A DNA stretch of 10,132 nucleotides from JBCCSZ01 sp039199225 (GTDB lineage: Bacteria > Bacteroidota > Bacteroidia > Chitinophagales > Saprospiraceae). The notes beneath the pieces were generated by a model. The model was not told where the DNA came from. It ran no database searches and saw only the letters and a list, made by a program, of their open reading frames with translations. How positions within the stretch are numbered: the first letter of the stretch is position 1; each line of letters opens with the position of its first letter. Location of the stretch: positions 1 through 10,132 of the forward strand of contig JBCCSZ010000286.1 in NCBI GenBank assembly GCA_039199225.1, read 5' to 3'. This document shows, piece after piece, positions 1-7,856 of this stretch. A program made the translations under genes and the position numbers.

Positions 1-8
1 ATATTTTT

Positions 9-16
9 TATATTTG
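9..16 (+). promoter_or_regulatory. Putative Bacteroidota-type -7 promoter element
   Basis: The octamer TATATTTG fits the Bacteroidota primary-sigma -7 consensus TAnnTTTG at every defined base. Transcription would start near position 22-24 and leave a leader of about 40 nt before the ATG at 62. The matching -33 element (TTTG-like, about 20 bp upstream) would fall outside the window, so it cannot be checked. The surrounding DNA is very A/T-rich, which raises the odds of a chance match. Confidence 0.45.
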
Positions 17-61
17 TATACATTATTTTAACCAAAGCTTATTCTTAAAAACTTTAACACT

Positions 62-1312
62 ATGAGAAAGCATATCCTTGCCATCTTACTCCTTATGGGG
101 TTTGGGGGGCTCTACACTGGCTTTGCTCAAACCAGTCCCATGCGAAAAGTTTACCTAGGCAGCAATGAATCGTTTGTAGGCGAACTGGTTGGCGTTAACC
201 CCAACATTTCTTACACATTCAGAAACGACGACGGAAGCATCAAAGTCATCCAATTTGAGGAAGTCGTCAAAATAGAAAAAATCACCTCTGCGATAAATGA
301 ATCCATAAGCGAACTTCCAGCTTCCAATGCTTCTGTTCATCTTGAGCAAGATGATAAATTAAAAGTTATCGGATCGGTTGACTTATACTATCAATACAAC
401 TTCAACGAGCGTCCTTTGCCAACGAGCTTTACAGAATCTCACAATGCTTTTACACTGGGCATGGCAAATGTCATACTCACAAAAAATTTTAATAAGGTAG
501 GATTCAACGCGGATATAGCTGTTGGACCTAGAGCCGAAGTTGCAAATGGACATGCAGGTACCACCTTATCTGCAATCAAACAACTCTACATTTTTTACGC
601 TCCCATCGAACAGCTCACTTTTACCGTAGGCAATTTCAGCACCTTTGTGGGGTATGAACTCATCAACCCAGGAGAAAACATCCATTACAGCACTTCGTAT
701 TTATTTTCGAATGGACCTTTTTTTCACAACGGCCTGAAGGTAGATTATGCCATCTCTGAATCCTTTTCATTGATGCTTGGTATCTTCAACGACACAGATA
801 ATAAATTGGAGGAAGTTCAAGGAAAGCACATCGGTACACAAATCGCTTTCACCAAAAACAGCTTCTCAGTTTTCATTAATTATCTAACGGGAGTGGATGT
901 AGACCTCCCTGGTACTACGGTAAGAGGTCATCAAATTGATCTTACCTCAACAAAAGATTTTGGCAATCGTTTTAGCCTGGGCCTGAACGTCAGCCGTAAA
1001 GTCAACCAACAGCAGGATGGTCCTGACACAGATTGGTTCGGCACAGCTGTTTACGCACAATTTAGAGTAAAAGACTTCCTAGCTCTTGGCATCAGAGGAG
1101 AATACATGAACGATCCGGATGGCGTTATCATGGAAGAAAATTCTGGAAGTATATTCAGCTTTACTTTCTCAACTAATTTTAAACACCACGGATTTACTTT
1201 CATACCTGAATTTAGAATTGACCGGGCCAACGATCCGATCTTTGAAACAACTGACAATGGATTGACGGAAGTATCCCCAGCAATTTTAACAGCACTCATT
1301 TATTCGTTTTAA
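62..1312 (+). CDS. Outer-membrane beta-barrel protein, OmpL-like porin-2 (BBP2) type
   Basis: Probably an outer-membrane beta-barrel that forms a pore or channel; the substrate cannot be told from sequence. Residues 1-22 form a signal peptide (MRK, then a hydrophobic stretch, cleavage near GFA/Q). Residues 28-74 look like a small beta-rich domain, with a pattern of the kind 'v-lg-nesf-GelvGvnp'. The barrel starts near residue 101 with GSVDLYYQYNFN. It carries the BBP2-like sequences AFTLGMANVIL and FNADIAVGPRAE, followed by alternating hydrophobic/aromatic strands (FFHNGLKVDY, LMLGIFNDTDN). It ends in an aromatic residue (ALIYSF), as barrels recognised by BamA usually do. The ATG at 62 follows an A-rich leader with no Shine-Dalgarno site, as is usual in this phylum. 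The gene stands alone and converges on the gene at 1353. The family call rests on motif pattern; the transported molecule is unknown. Confidence 0.82.
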   Translation: MRKHILAILLLMGFGGLYTGFAQTSPMRKVYLGSNESFVGELVGVNPNISYTFRNDDGSIKVIQFEEVVKIEKITSAINESISELPASNASVHLEQDDKLKVIGSVDLYYQYNFNERPLPTSFTESHNAFTLGMANVILTKNFNKVGFNADIAVGPRAEVANGHAGTTLSAIKQLYIFYAPIEQLTFTVGNFSTFVGYELINPGENIHYSTSYLFSNGPFFHNGLKVDYAISESFSLMLGIFNDTDNKLEEVQGKHIGTQIAFTKNSFSVFINYLTGVDVDLPGTTVRGHQIDLTSTKDFGNRFSLGLNVSRKVNQQQDGPDTDWFGTAVYAQFRVKDFLALGIRGEYMNDPDGVIMEENSGSIFSFTFSTNFKHHGFTFIPEFRIDRANDPIFETTDNGLTEVSPAILTALIYSF

Positions 1313-1352
1313 TGTCTGAAGGCGTCATTATCCCATGGCTAAAAACGATTCA

Positions 1353-2528
1353 CTATTCTATGCGTATCGCTTCCTGGTTGCTGTCGACAAAGCCATTTAA
1401 TAGAACGACCTTATGCACCAAGGCTGTGGAGTCTTTCTCGAATCGCATGGCAGCATCGTTTTCTTGCATGTAGAATTGGTCATCGGACTGTGGGATGAGC
1501 GCCACCTTGTTGGGACCTAACAGCACAAATAGGCTGTCGTTTTCATGGACAACTTCAAAGCTCATATTTTCATTGAGTGCGTATCGACCACTGTAGCTGT
1601 CCAGTAAATTTGGATCGACTGGAAAGGGTTCTCTAGCCAATGGCAGTTTGTACTTTTCACCTTTCAAAATGGCCTCGATGCTATCGGACATTTCCTTCGC
1701 AACGGGATGTCGGCGATTGCTCAAGATGATGATGGTCAGCCCATCTGTGGGACGATTGAGCAGTGAATAGCTAAAACCATCGTTTTCCAAGTAACCATCT
1801 ATTTGTACTTCCGATGGATTTGATTTTAGGACTTTGAGTAAGTCTCTCGGAGTAGACTTTAACCCCTTACTACTAAAGGCATCTTGCAAATTAATGACCG
1901 GCGATTTTTGTAATTCCAGTCCTCTGCCTCGGTAATTGTGATAAAGATAACCGACGGCGATGGATGAATCTGCTTTTTGAAAGTAGGTGTTTTCCAGGTC
2001 CAACTCTTTGCTGTACTGCTCAATATTTTCTTGGTAGGTTTTACCACTGAGCTGTTCTATCAACTTACCCAAGGTGTTGTAATCACTGGTATCTTTGGCT
2101 GTTGCACCGCCACCGCTCTGCCTGCCTTTGTACTTCAAGACATCCTGAATGGTCCAGTTGGATGGCAACTCTGGCAGATGTTGCGATATGCTGTCCGTCC
2201 GCTGAAGCTTGCCTTGTTTTGCCAGGTTATCGATGAGATTTTCCGTGAGGAGCTTCGTTAGTTCCCCAACTTTAAAAGCAGTTGTATTGGAAAAGGGCCT
2301 TTGGTTTTGATAATCAGCCAAACCAACATTTTGGTCGTAAACAATTTCGCCACCTTTGGCCAGCACAATCGCTCCGCTGAAGCGATTCAAGGATAGATAG
2401 CGTTGGGCAAGCTCGTCAATTTGATCGCTTTTCGTCTTATCTAGGCGTTCAACTTTGGGTTGTACATCGGTTTGACAAGACAAAAAAATGAAGATGAAAA
2501 AAGAAAAAGAGATGATCTTTTTAGTCAT
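1353..2528 (-). CDS. Serine-beta-lactamase-fold lipoprotein, probable inactive pseudoenzyme
   Basis: A 391-residue protein of the beta-lactamase/penicillin-binding (class C, Pfam Beta-lactamase) family with a C-terminal DUF3471-like domain (about residues 300-391, with LDSYSGRY). A short signal with a lipobox-like end (IFLSC, Cys18) predicts a lipoprotein. The fold is recognisable: GAIVLAKGGEIVYDQNVGLA, then AFKVGELTK, then LGKLIEQLSGKTY, then DGLTIIILSN. The catalytic residues are not there. SxxK reads ExxK (Glu89...Lys92; GAA codon at 2262-2264). The YxN position reads Lys145-Asp146-Thr147. The HxG region before DGF reads GYLEN around residues 245-249. Active members of the family need these motifs, so I infer that it binds peptides, peptidoglycan or a partner without hydrolysing it. 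It starts 33 bp after the SDR-like gene and is probably the last gene of that operon. The reading frame is intact, so it is not simply a decaying gene. Confidence 0.85.
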   Translation of the reverse strand: MTKKIISFSFFIFIFLSCQTDVQPKVERLDKTKSDQIDELAQRYLSLNRFSGAIVLAKGGEIVYDQNVGLADYQNQRPFSNTTAFKVGELTKLLTENLIDNLAKQGKLQRTDSISQHLPELPSNWTIQDVLKYKGRQSGGGATAKDTSDYNTLGKLIEQLSGKTYQENIEQYSKELDLENTYFQKADSSIAVGYLYHNYRGRGLELQKSPVINLQDAFSSKGLKSTPRDLLKVLKSNPSEVQIDGYLENDGFSYSLLNRPTDGLTIIILSNRRHPVAKEMSDSIEAILKGEKYKLPLAREPFPVDPNLLDSYSGRYALNENMSFEVVHENDSLFVLLGPNKVALIPQSDDQFYMQENDAAMRFEKDSTALVHKVVLLNGFVDSNQEAIRIE

Positions 2529-2561
2529 TTCGGGTCACTTTTATCAGAGGGGATAGAGCAT

Positions 2562-3389
2562 TTAAAATGCCATGGGGTCTGGATGGAGAAAAGTGTATTG
2601 CAGCTCCCTTTTTACTTTTTCGTTGGAGACAATTTTGTGAGACTTATAATTCGCTGTGAAAGTCGGAAGCTCGAAACCTTGCTTGTGCGCCTGGGCCGTG
2701 TAGAAATCCGAGCGGCTGGGGTGTTCATCTGCGCAGACATTGAAAATCTGCCCCCACTTTTGCTGCAATAGGATTTGGGAAATCACAGCGATGCAATCGT
2801 CGCGATGCACCATATTGACGGGCGAGAGCCCGCCGGCGATGTCCTTCCGACCTGCAAAAAAGCGACCGGCCTTACGATCGCCTCCCACCAAGCCTGCCAA
2901 GCGCAAAATGACCCAGTCGACCTTTTGCTGCTGCAAGTATTCTTCCGACCGTTTCAAGGCTATTCCCGAGGCTGTTTCCGGTGCCAGTTCATCTTCCTCG
3001 CGAGCCATTTGCCCTTCGGAGGCATAGACGCTGGTTGAGCTGACAAAGATAATTTTTTGAACACCCTTCCCTATTGCCTGATCTACAATGGACTTCAACT
3101 GACGAGGAAAAGCGTCGGCCACATCAGGGCGCCTCCTACCGGGCGGGATGTTGATGAACAATACGTCGGACCGAAAAAAATCCTCATTGGCAGGACTCAT
3201 CAGCAATTCTTCTTCCACCCGAATCAAAAAGGCTTGCAGACCTTCTTTTTCCAAGAGTGGCCGTTTTTCCTCTCGGGTTGTTGACCCCTTGACCGCAAAG
3301 CCACGACGGACCAATGCAGCGCCCAATGGCAATCCCAACCAACCGGCTCCGAGGATGGAAATCGTACCCATTTTATCTTGTTGACTCAT
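2562..3389 (-). CDS. NAD(P)-binding SDR-like (epimerase-type) protein, YeeZ-like
   Basis: A 275-residue Rossmann-fold protein of the atypical/extended short-chain dehydrogenase group, similar in layout to E. coli YeeZ. The nucleotide-binding loop GAGWLG lies at residues 14-19 after a beta strand (TISIL). Other SDR landmarks are FINIPPG (78-84), the serine-containing strand FVSSTSVYA (115-123), LRLAGLVGG (162-170) and VNMVHRDD (191-198). The usual catalytic YxxxK is not seen: the matching stretch is SGIALKRSEEYL (141-152), with a lysine but no tyrosine four residues before it. The reaction and substrate are unknown. The ATG at 3389 overlaps the stop of the upstream cyclase gene by 4 bp (ATGA), which points to coupled translation and decides this start. 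A second ATG at 3371 (MGTISIL) is possible. It is cytoplasmic, with no signal peptide. Confidence 0.85.
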   Translation of the reverse strand: MSQQDKMGTISILGAGWLGLPLGAALVRRGFAVKGSTTREEKRPLLEKEGLQAFLIRVEEELLMSPANEDFFRSDVLFINIPPGRRRPDVADAFPRQLKSIVDQAIGKGVQKIIFVSSTSVYASEGQMAREEDELAPETASGIALKRSEEYLQQQKVDWVILRLAGLVGGDRKAGRFFAGRKDIAGGLSPVNMVHRDDCIAVISQILLQQKWGQIFNVCADEHPSRSDFYTAQAHKQGFELPTFTANYKSHKIVSNEKVKRELQYTFLHPDPMAF

Positions 3390-6300
3390 ACCTTTAGGCC
3401 GACTTGATCGACTATTTTTTCTTTGATCACAAAATACATTTCTACATCACCGACATTGCGCACCGTAATTTTTCCACGGGCCTGGCATTCAAAAAAGTCA
3501 GCTACCAGTTCGTAGGTTGCTTGCGATATGTTCACCTTATTGGTTTGCCCGGTCGTTTCCATCCGAGAGGCAATATTGACGGTATCCCCCCAGATGTCGT
3601 AAGCAAATTTCTTTGTTCCAACCACCCCACCGACCACCGGCCCGGTATGGATGCCGATGCGCGCCTCAAAACTCAACAGTCCTTGCTCCGCCCGTTCCTT
3701 GCTCAGGTTGTGGAGGAACGACTGGATTTCCAAAGCCGCCCGAACCACCTGAACTGCACTGAGTGCATCCTCGTTCAATATCCCACCGACGCACATGTAG
3801 GCATCGCCGATGGTCTTGATTTTTTCCAATCCAAAAATCTCCATAATCTCGTCGAAGGCGCGAAAACAAAAATCGATCTCGGCGACCAAGTCTTCTGGTT
3901 CCAATTTGGCAGCGATATGGGAAAAGCTTTGGAAATCTATAAACATAACCGTCACCGACTCGTGGCGCTTCGCTTTGGCTTTACCAAAACGCTTGAGCTC
4001 CTCCGCTATGTTTACCGGTAGGATGTTCAATAGCAAATCATCCGACTTTTTCTTTTCCCGCTCCAATTCTTCCGTGCGCGCACTGACGATGGCTTCCAAC
4101 TCCTTTTGGCGCATTCCGATACTATAAACCCGGTAGCGCAAATACACATACAATATCAACAGCAAGCCAAAACCAATGAGTGCATAAAACCACCAGGTTT
4201 TATAGTAAGCTTCCTGCACGTAGATGTCGATGGCCAATTGGCGGGCATTCCAAACGCCTTTACCTGGCGACGCTTTGGCCCGAAAGATGTACTTGCCTGC
4301 CGGAATATTGTTGTATCGCGCTGTGTTCAAAACCGTAGGCTCCGACCATTCTTTGTCGAAACCTTCCAACTGATAGCTGTAGAGAATCTCAGCCGGATTT
4401 TCAAAGTGGGCCAGCGCAAATTCGAAGGTAAAAAACTTATCGTTGTGGTCCAGTACGAAGGAACGGCGACCACTCAGTCCATTGGTTTGTACAAGTATGC
4501 TGTCGGAATCGCCATCAAGTTTGGAAAAAGAAGAAAACATCATGGGATAAACTTCTTCCTTGCTGCGTTCCAAAAACTTTGAGCCAGGGTAAAAAGCATT
4601 GACGCCATTGAGACCTCCAAAATAGAAGCGGCCATCTTTGGCCTTCAAGAAAGAGACGCGGTTGAATTCGTTTTTCGAAAGTCCATCCTGCTTGAAAAAG
4701 TTGATAAATGTTTGTTGCTCGATGCTCAGGCGCGCCAAGCCATTGTCCGTACTGATCCACAGGCAGGAATCCCCCTCGGCAATCAGGCCATTGATGAAGT
4801 TGTTGGGCAGACCATCTTTTTCTTTGTAAATTTTGAGGCTTTGCGTTTTCGTGTTCAAGTGATTGACACCATCGGCAGTGGCCAGCCAAAGGTCGCCTTC
4901 CTCAGCTTCGTGGATGGCGATGATGCGGTTGTGGCTCAGCGAAAGTACTGCACCACTGTCAGATTGGTAAACAGCCTTGGTTCCTTCTTCCGGATGAAAG
5001 TGGAGCAGGCCCATGGTGTTGGTTCCAATCCAAACAGAAGCACCATCCTTAGCCGTCAGCAAAAAATTAATCTCTTGAACAGAATCCAATACGCCTTGGG
5101 CATCGCTCAGTCGGGTCATGCGGTCATTGGAAGGATCGAAACGGAAGAGCTTTTCTTGATGAGCCCACCAGACAAGACCATCCGGTCCGGTAGTTACGAA
5201 TCCCTTGTCTCCACCAGCACCTGGAATTAAGGTATCGACCTGTAGATTGTCCAAGTGAATACGCTTGCCATTACCGACGTAAAGCATCCCGTCCCGATGG
5301 TACAGTCCAAAGGGAAAGTTGAAAAAATCGTTTTGTGGAAAAAGGGGACGAAGGCTATTTGCGATGGGATCCAAAACGTGGATTGAGTTGTAATAGCTCA
5401 AGTAGATGTTTCCTTCATCGTCTTCGGCCATGCCCCGCATGCTGCAAAAGCCATTGCTACAATTTTCATTTCCTTCGCTGAGGTAATTGGTGAACAGTCG
5501 ATCGGAGCGGGTAATGCGGATGGCGCCAAAGTCGCTGGCCACCCACAGCACGCCAGAAGCATCCTGGAATATTTGTCGGTAGGTACAGTTGTTTTTGGTC
5601 AGCTCCCGGACCCTGGCATCGAAGTTGACGCTGCGGCCTGTCTGGGATTCATAGCGCCAGAGCGCCCCGATTCCACCCACCCAGATGTTGCCATTGGGTT
5701 CGAGCTGTATGGTCGAAAAGCTGCTGGTATTATAAATAAAGTTGGTGATCGGGTGGATTTGGAATTCATCGGCTCCCGGAGCTAGAGAAAATACCTGCCC
5801 ATCGTTGAGCAAGGCCCATAAAGCACCTTTGGGACCTATGGTCATTTTGGTGACCCAGGAGGAACGGTTGCCTGAAAAGGGCGACCGAAATAAATACTCT
5901 TTGGTTGTACGACCATCCTCCGATATTTGCCGAAGTCCATTGTTCAGGTCACTGATGAAGAAGCTTTCATTGTATTCGATGATCGACCGGCCCGGGAAGG
6001 TTCCCTGGCAGACCAGGACGTCTTTTAGTTCTTTCTTATCCACATCGGTTCGCAGTAAAAAAGACTGTCCGGTTTCCGGTACAAAGTCGATGGTCCAAAT
6101 TCGGTCTTTGGAATCCACGTAGAGGTTGTCGGGCAGCGTGCTACCGAATCGGCGGGTATTTTTTGTCCGGATCGCACGTTTTCGAACTTGGTTGTTCCTA
6201 GGATCGAGAATGGTCAACTGATTTTTATTGGTCAACCAAATCATCGAGTCACTTGGGATGACCATATCCGGAATGTAATTATCGGGAATCTGATTGATGG

Positions 6301-6529
6301 GGTCGGAATTGAGGTATTGGACAAAGCGACGGCCGTCAAATCGATTCAAGCCATTGGAGGTAGCCACCCAGATGTAGCCGTAATGATCTTGCAAAATTTT
6401 GAACACATTGCGGTGGGTCAGGCCGTCTTCAAATTCGAAGACTCTCAGGTCCAACTCCTCAGACTGAGCCCTGGCCGCTTCTATCCCAAAGCAGCAAAGT
6501 ATGAAGAGAATGCCCAATAAGCGACTCAT
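3386..6529 (-). CDS. Periplasmic two-propeller/Y_Y_Y sensor fused to a class III adenylate cyclase
   Basis: A 1047-residue one-protein signal transducer predicted to sense a periplasmic ligand and make cAMP. A signal peptide (1-21, ending EAARA) is followed by many Reg_prop blades with the D-G-x-x-W pattern, for example YGYIWVATSNGLNRFDG, NGNIWVGG, SGVLWVASDFG, GDLWLATADGVNHLN and CLWISTDNGLARL. A Y_Y_Y domain comes next (YSYQLEGFDKEW to AGKYIFRAKA), then one membrane helix at about 778-800 and a coiled-coil linker (ARTEELEREKKK, LLLNILPVNIAEEL). The cyclase domain keeps both metal aspartates (D865 in FIDF, D909 in TIGDAY). It also keeps the adenine-selecting pair K905 (KIKTIG) and D978 (YDIWG), and N985/R989 (VNIASR). 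It should therefore be active and ATP-specific. I chose the ATG at 6529, which gives a clean signal peptide; an in-frame TTG at 6556 is less likely. It is the first gene of the operon with the SDR-like and hydrolase-fold genes. Confidence 0.92.
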   Translation of the reverse strand: MSRLLGILFILCCFGIEAARAQSEELDLRVFEFEDGLTHRNVFKILQDHYGYIWVATSNGLNRFDGRRFVQYLNSDPINQIPDNYIPDMVIPSDSMIWLTNKNQLTILDPRNNQVRKRAIRTKNTRRFGSTLPDNLYVDSKDRIWTIDFVPETGQSFLLRTDVDKKELKDVLVCQGTFPGRSIIEYNESFFISDLNNGLRQISEDGRTTKEYLFRSPFSGNRSSWVTKMTIGPKGALWALLNDGQVFSLAPGADEFQIHPITNFIYNTSSFSTIQLEPNGNIWVGGIGALWRYESQTGRSVNFDARVRELTKNNCTYRQIFQDASGVLWVASDFGAIRITRSDRLFTNYLSEGNENCSNGFCSMRGMAEDDEGNIYLSYYNSIHVLDPIANSLRPLFPQNDFFNFPFGLYHRDGMLYVGNGKRIHLDNLQVDTLIPGAGGDKGFVTTGPDGLVWWAHQEKLFRFDPSNDRMTRLSDAQGVLDSVQEINFLLTAKDGASVWIGTNTMGLLHFHPEEGTKAVYQSDSGAVLSLSHNRIIAIHEAEEGDLWLATADGVNHLNTKTQSLKIYKEKDGLPNNFINGLIAEGDSCLWISTDNGLARLSIEQQTFINFFKQDGLSKNEFNRVSFLKAKDGRFYFGGLNGVNAFYPGSKFLERSKEEVYPMMFSSFSKLDGDSDSILVQTNGLSGRRSFVLDHNDKFFTFEFALAHFENPAEILYSYQLEGFDKEWSEPTVLNTARYNNIPAGKYIFRAKASPGKGVWNARQLAIDIYVQEAYYKTWWFYALIGFGLLLILYVYLRYRVYSIGMRQKELEAIVSARTEELEREKKKSDDLLLNILPVNIAEELKRFGKAKAKRHESVTVMFIDFQSFSHIAAKLEPEDLVAEIDFCFRAFDEIMEIFGLEKIKTIGDAYMCVGGILNEDALSAVQVVRAALEIQSFLHNLSKERAEQGLLSFEARIGIHTGPVVGGVVGTKKFAYDIWGDTVNIASRMETTGQTNKVNISQATYELVADFFECQARGKITVRNVGDVEMYFVIKEKIVDQVGLKV

Positions 6530-6711
6530 AACCGATACATTGTCCTTTATTTTCAAGTCCGATCTTCTCTATGAAGGTTGGTCATTTGGGCTAATTTCCA
6601 GAAAAGTTTGTAATTTTCCTATTCAAGCTATCCAAATGTGTAAAATTGGAATGGTCTTTTGGTTAATTTTCTGAGCCTTAGTTGGGTATAAGCACCCCAA
6701 ATCCGATGTAT
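6530..6711. promoter_or_regulatory. Divergent intergenic region between the cyclase and rlpA genes
   Basis: About 180 bp separates the two divergent start codons, so both promoters should lie here. The stretch is A/T-rich in the middle (about 6590-6675). I see no full TAnnTTTG -7 box on either strand; the nearest is CACATTTG on the minus strand (reading through about 6632-6639), with one mismatch. No clear palindrome or riboswitch-like structure is visible. Confidence 0.4.
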
Positions 6712-7812
6712 ATGAGATATTATTTGTCCTTTTGCCTACTTCTGTTGTCGTCTTTTCTAGTCGAAGCGCAAGCTCCACAATACGGTCTGGCTTCTTACTA
6801 TGGTGATTATTTGCACGGTCGACCGACTGCCTCTGGCGAGAAATACGACCTGAAGAAGTTCACCTGCGCCCATCGCCAATTGGATTTTGGCACCATGGTC
6901 AAGGTAACGCGCACCGACAACAACCGCTACGTCATTGTCCGGGTAAATGATCGTGGCCCCTTTGTCAAAGGTCGCATCGTCGACTTATCGCGGGCCGCTG
7001 CCAACCACATCGGACTGGATAAAGATGGCATTACTAAGGTAAAACTGGAAATTTTACCGGATGAGGCAGATTTGAGTCAAAACAAATCGACCAACATTCC
7101 AGAAGGACAGATTCCCACTTCTTTTGACGCTCCCATGGAAGCCACTGTAGCTGATTTGGAGGCTGCCCAAGAAGCACCAGCCGTTGAAAATGAATCTTCC
7201 AACAGCATCATAGCGAGAGTGATGCGCAGTGCTACTAAGACACCTCGCAACAAAACGACAAACAACAACTTTCCCACTACCGAAAAGACAGTCAATGTTT
7301 CTCCTTCGACAGATAACATTCCTGCAAGTACAGAGATTCCCAGCAGCTTCGACATACCATCCAGTTATGAAGATTTGACCGAAAAGGGCGCCATATCCGA
7401 ACCGGTGAAAAGGGAAGAAACGCCCAATAATCCACAAAGCGGAAACATTCGCCTCAAGGAGTTGATGATTGCTCCTACTGCTAAAAGCCCTACGACGACT
7501 GCCAAAAGTCCAGCTGTTTCCACTACCAGTCCACCGGCTGCTGTCTCGATAGAGTCTTATGATTTCTATGAAAAACCCAGCGCGAATGGCCAGTACAGCA
7601 TCCAATTGGCAGCTTTCAAGGATCGCAAAAATGCCGATAAGCGACTGGCAGAACTAAAAGATCGTCAGTTGGAAGGTCTTTACGTAAGAGAAATTGGAGG
7701 CGCCTACAAAGTGATGTATGGTAGCTTTGGGTTCCGCTCGGAGGCCAGCAGCCGACTGAGTGAGATGAAGGCCAAACACGGTATGAAGGGCTTTGTGGTG
7801 AAGTTGAAGTAA
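6712..7812 (+). CDS. rlpA: RlpA-like septal-ring protein: double-psi beta-barrel plus SPOR domain
   Basis: A 366-residue exported protein of the RlpA family. RlpA proteins bind denuded peptidoglycan glycans, and in some bacteria act as lytic transglycosylases at the septum. A signal peptide covers residues 1-19 or 1-21 (ending VEAQA). The double-psi beta-barrel follows at about 24-112: YGLASYYGDYLHGRPTASGE, then CAHRQLDFGTMV, then VNDRGPF and GRIVDLSRAAA. Residues matching the catalytic set described for Pseudomonas RlpA are present: Glu43, His54 and Asp80. A long S/T/P-rich linker (about 115-290) leads to a C-terminal SPOR domain (293-366; YSIQLAAFKDRKNA, YKVMYGSFGFRSEA). No lipobox cysteine follows the signal, unlike the E. 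coli lipoprotein, so it is probably soluble in the periplasm. An ATG two codons earlier (6706) is an equal alternative start; a TTG at 6682 is unlikely. It is divergent from the cyclase gene and stands alone. Confidence 0.92.
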   Translation: MRYYLSFCLLLLSSFLVEAQAPQYGLASYYGDYLHGRPTASGEKYDLKKFTCAHRQLDFGTMVKVTRTDNNRYVIVRVNDRGPFVKGRIVDLSRAAANHIGLDKDGITKVKLEILPDEADLSQNKSTNIPEGQIPTSFDAPMEATVADLEAAQEAPAVENESSNSIIARVMRSATKTPRNKTTNNNFPTTEKTVNVSPSTDNIPASTEIPSSFDIPSSYEDLTEKGAISEPVKREETPNNPQSGNIRLKELMIAPTAKSPTTTAKSPAVSTTSPPAAVSIESYDFYEKPSANGQYSIQLAAFKDRKNADKRLAELKDRQLEGLYVREIGGAYKVMYGSFGFRSEASSRLSEMKAKHGMKGFVVKLK

Positions 7813-7856
7813 TCAGACGATCTTTCCACCTTTCCAAGCTGGTCGAGGCATAAAAT

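Noticed and set aside
1313..1352. Bidirectional terminator between the convergent genes
   Set aside because: I could not find a G/C-rich stem followed by a T-run on either strand. The same is true of the convergent gap at 7813-7856.
3404..4021. 205-codon open frame on the plus strand inside the cyclase domain
   Set aside because: It lies antisense to a clearly conserved cyclase domain and its translation resembles no family; it is a shadow frame. The same holds for the other plus-strand frames across 3400-6520.
6529..6556. TTG start at 6556 for the cyclase sensor
   Set aside because: It adds nine polar residues before an otherwise normal signal peptide; the ATG at 6529 is simpler.
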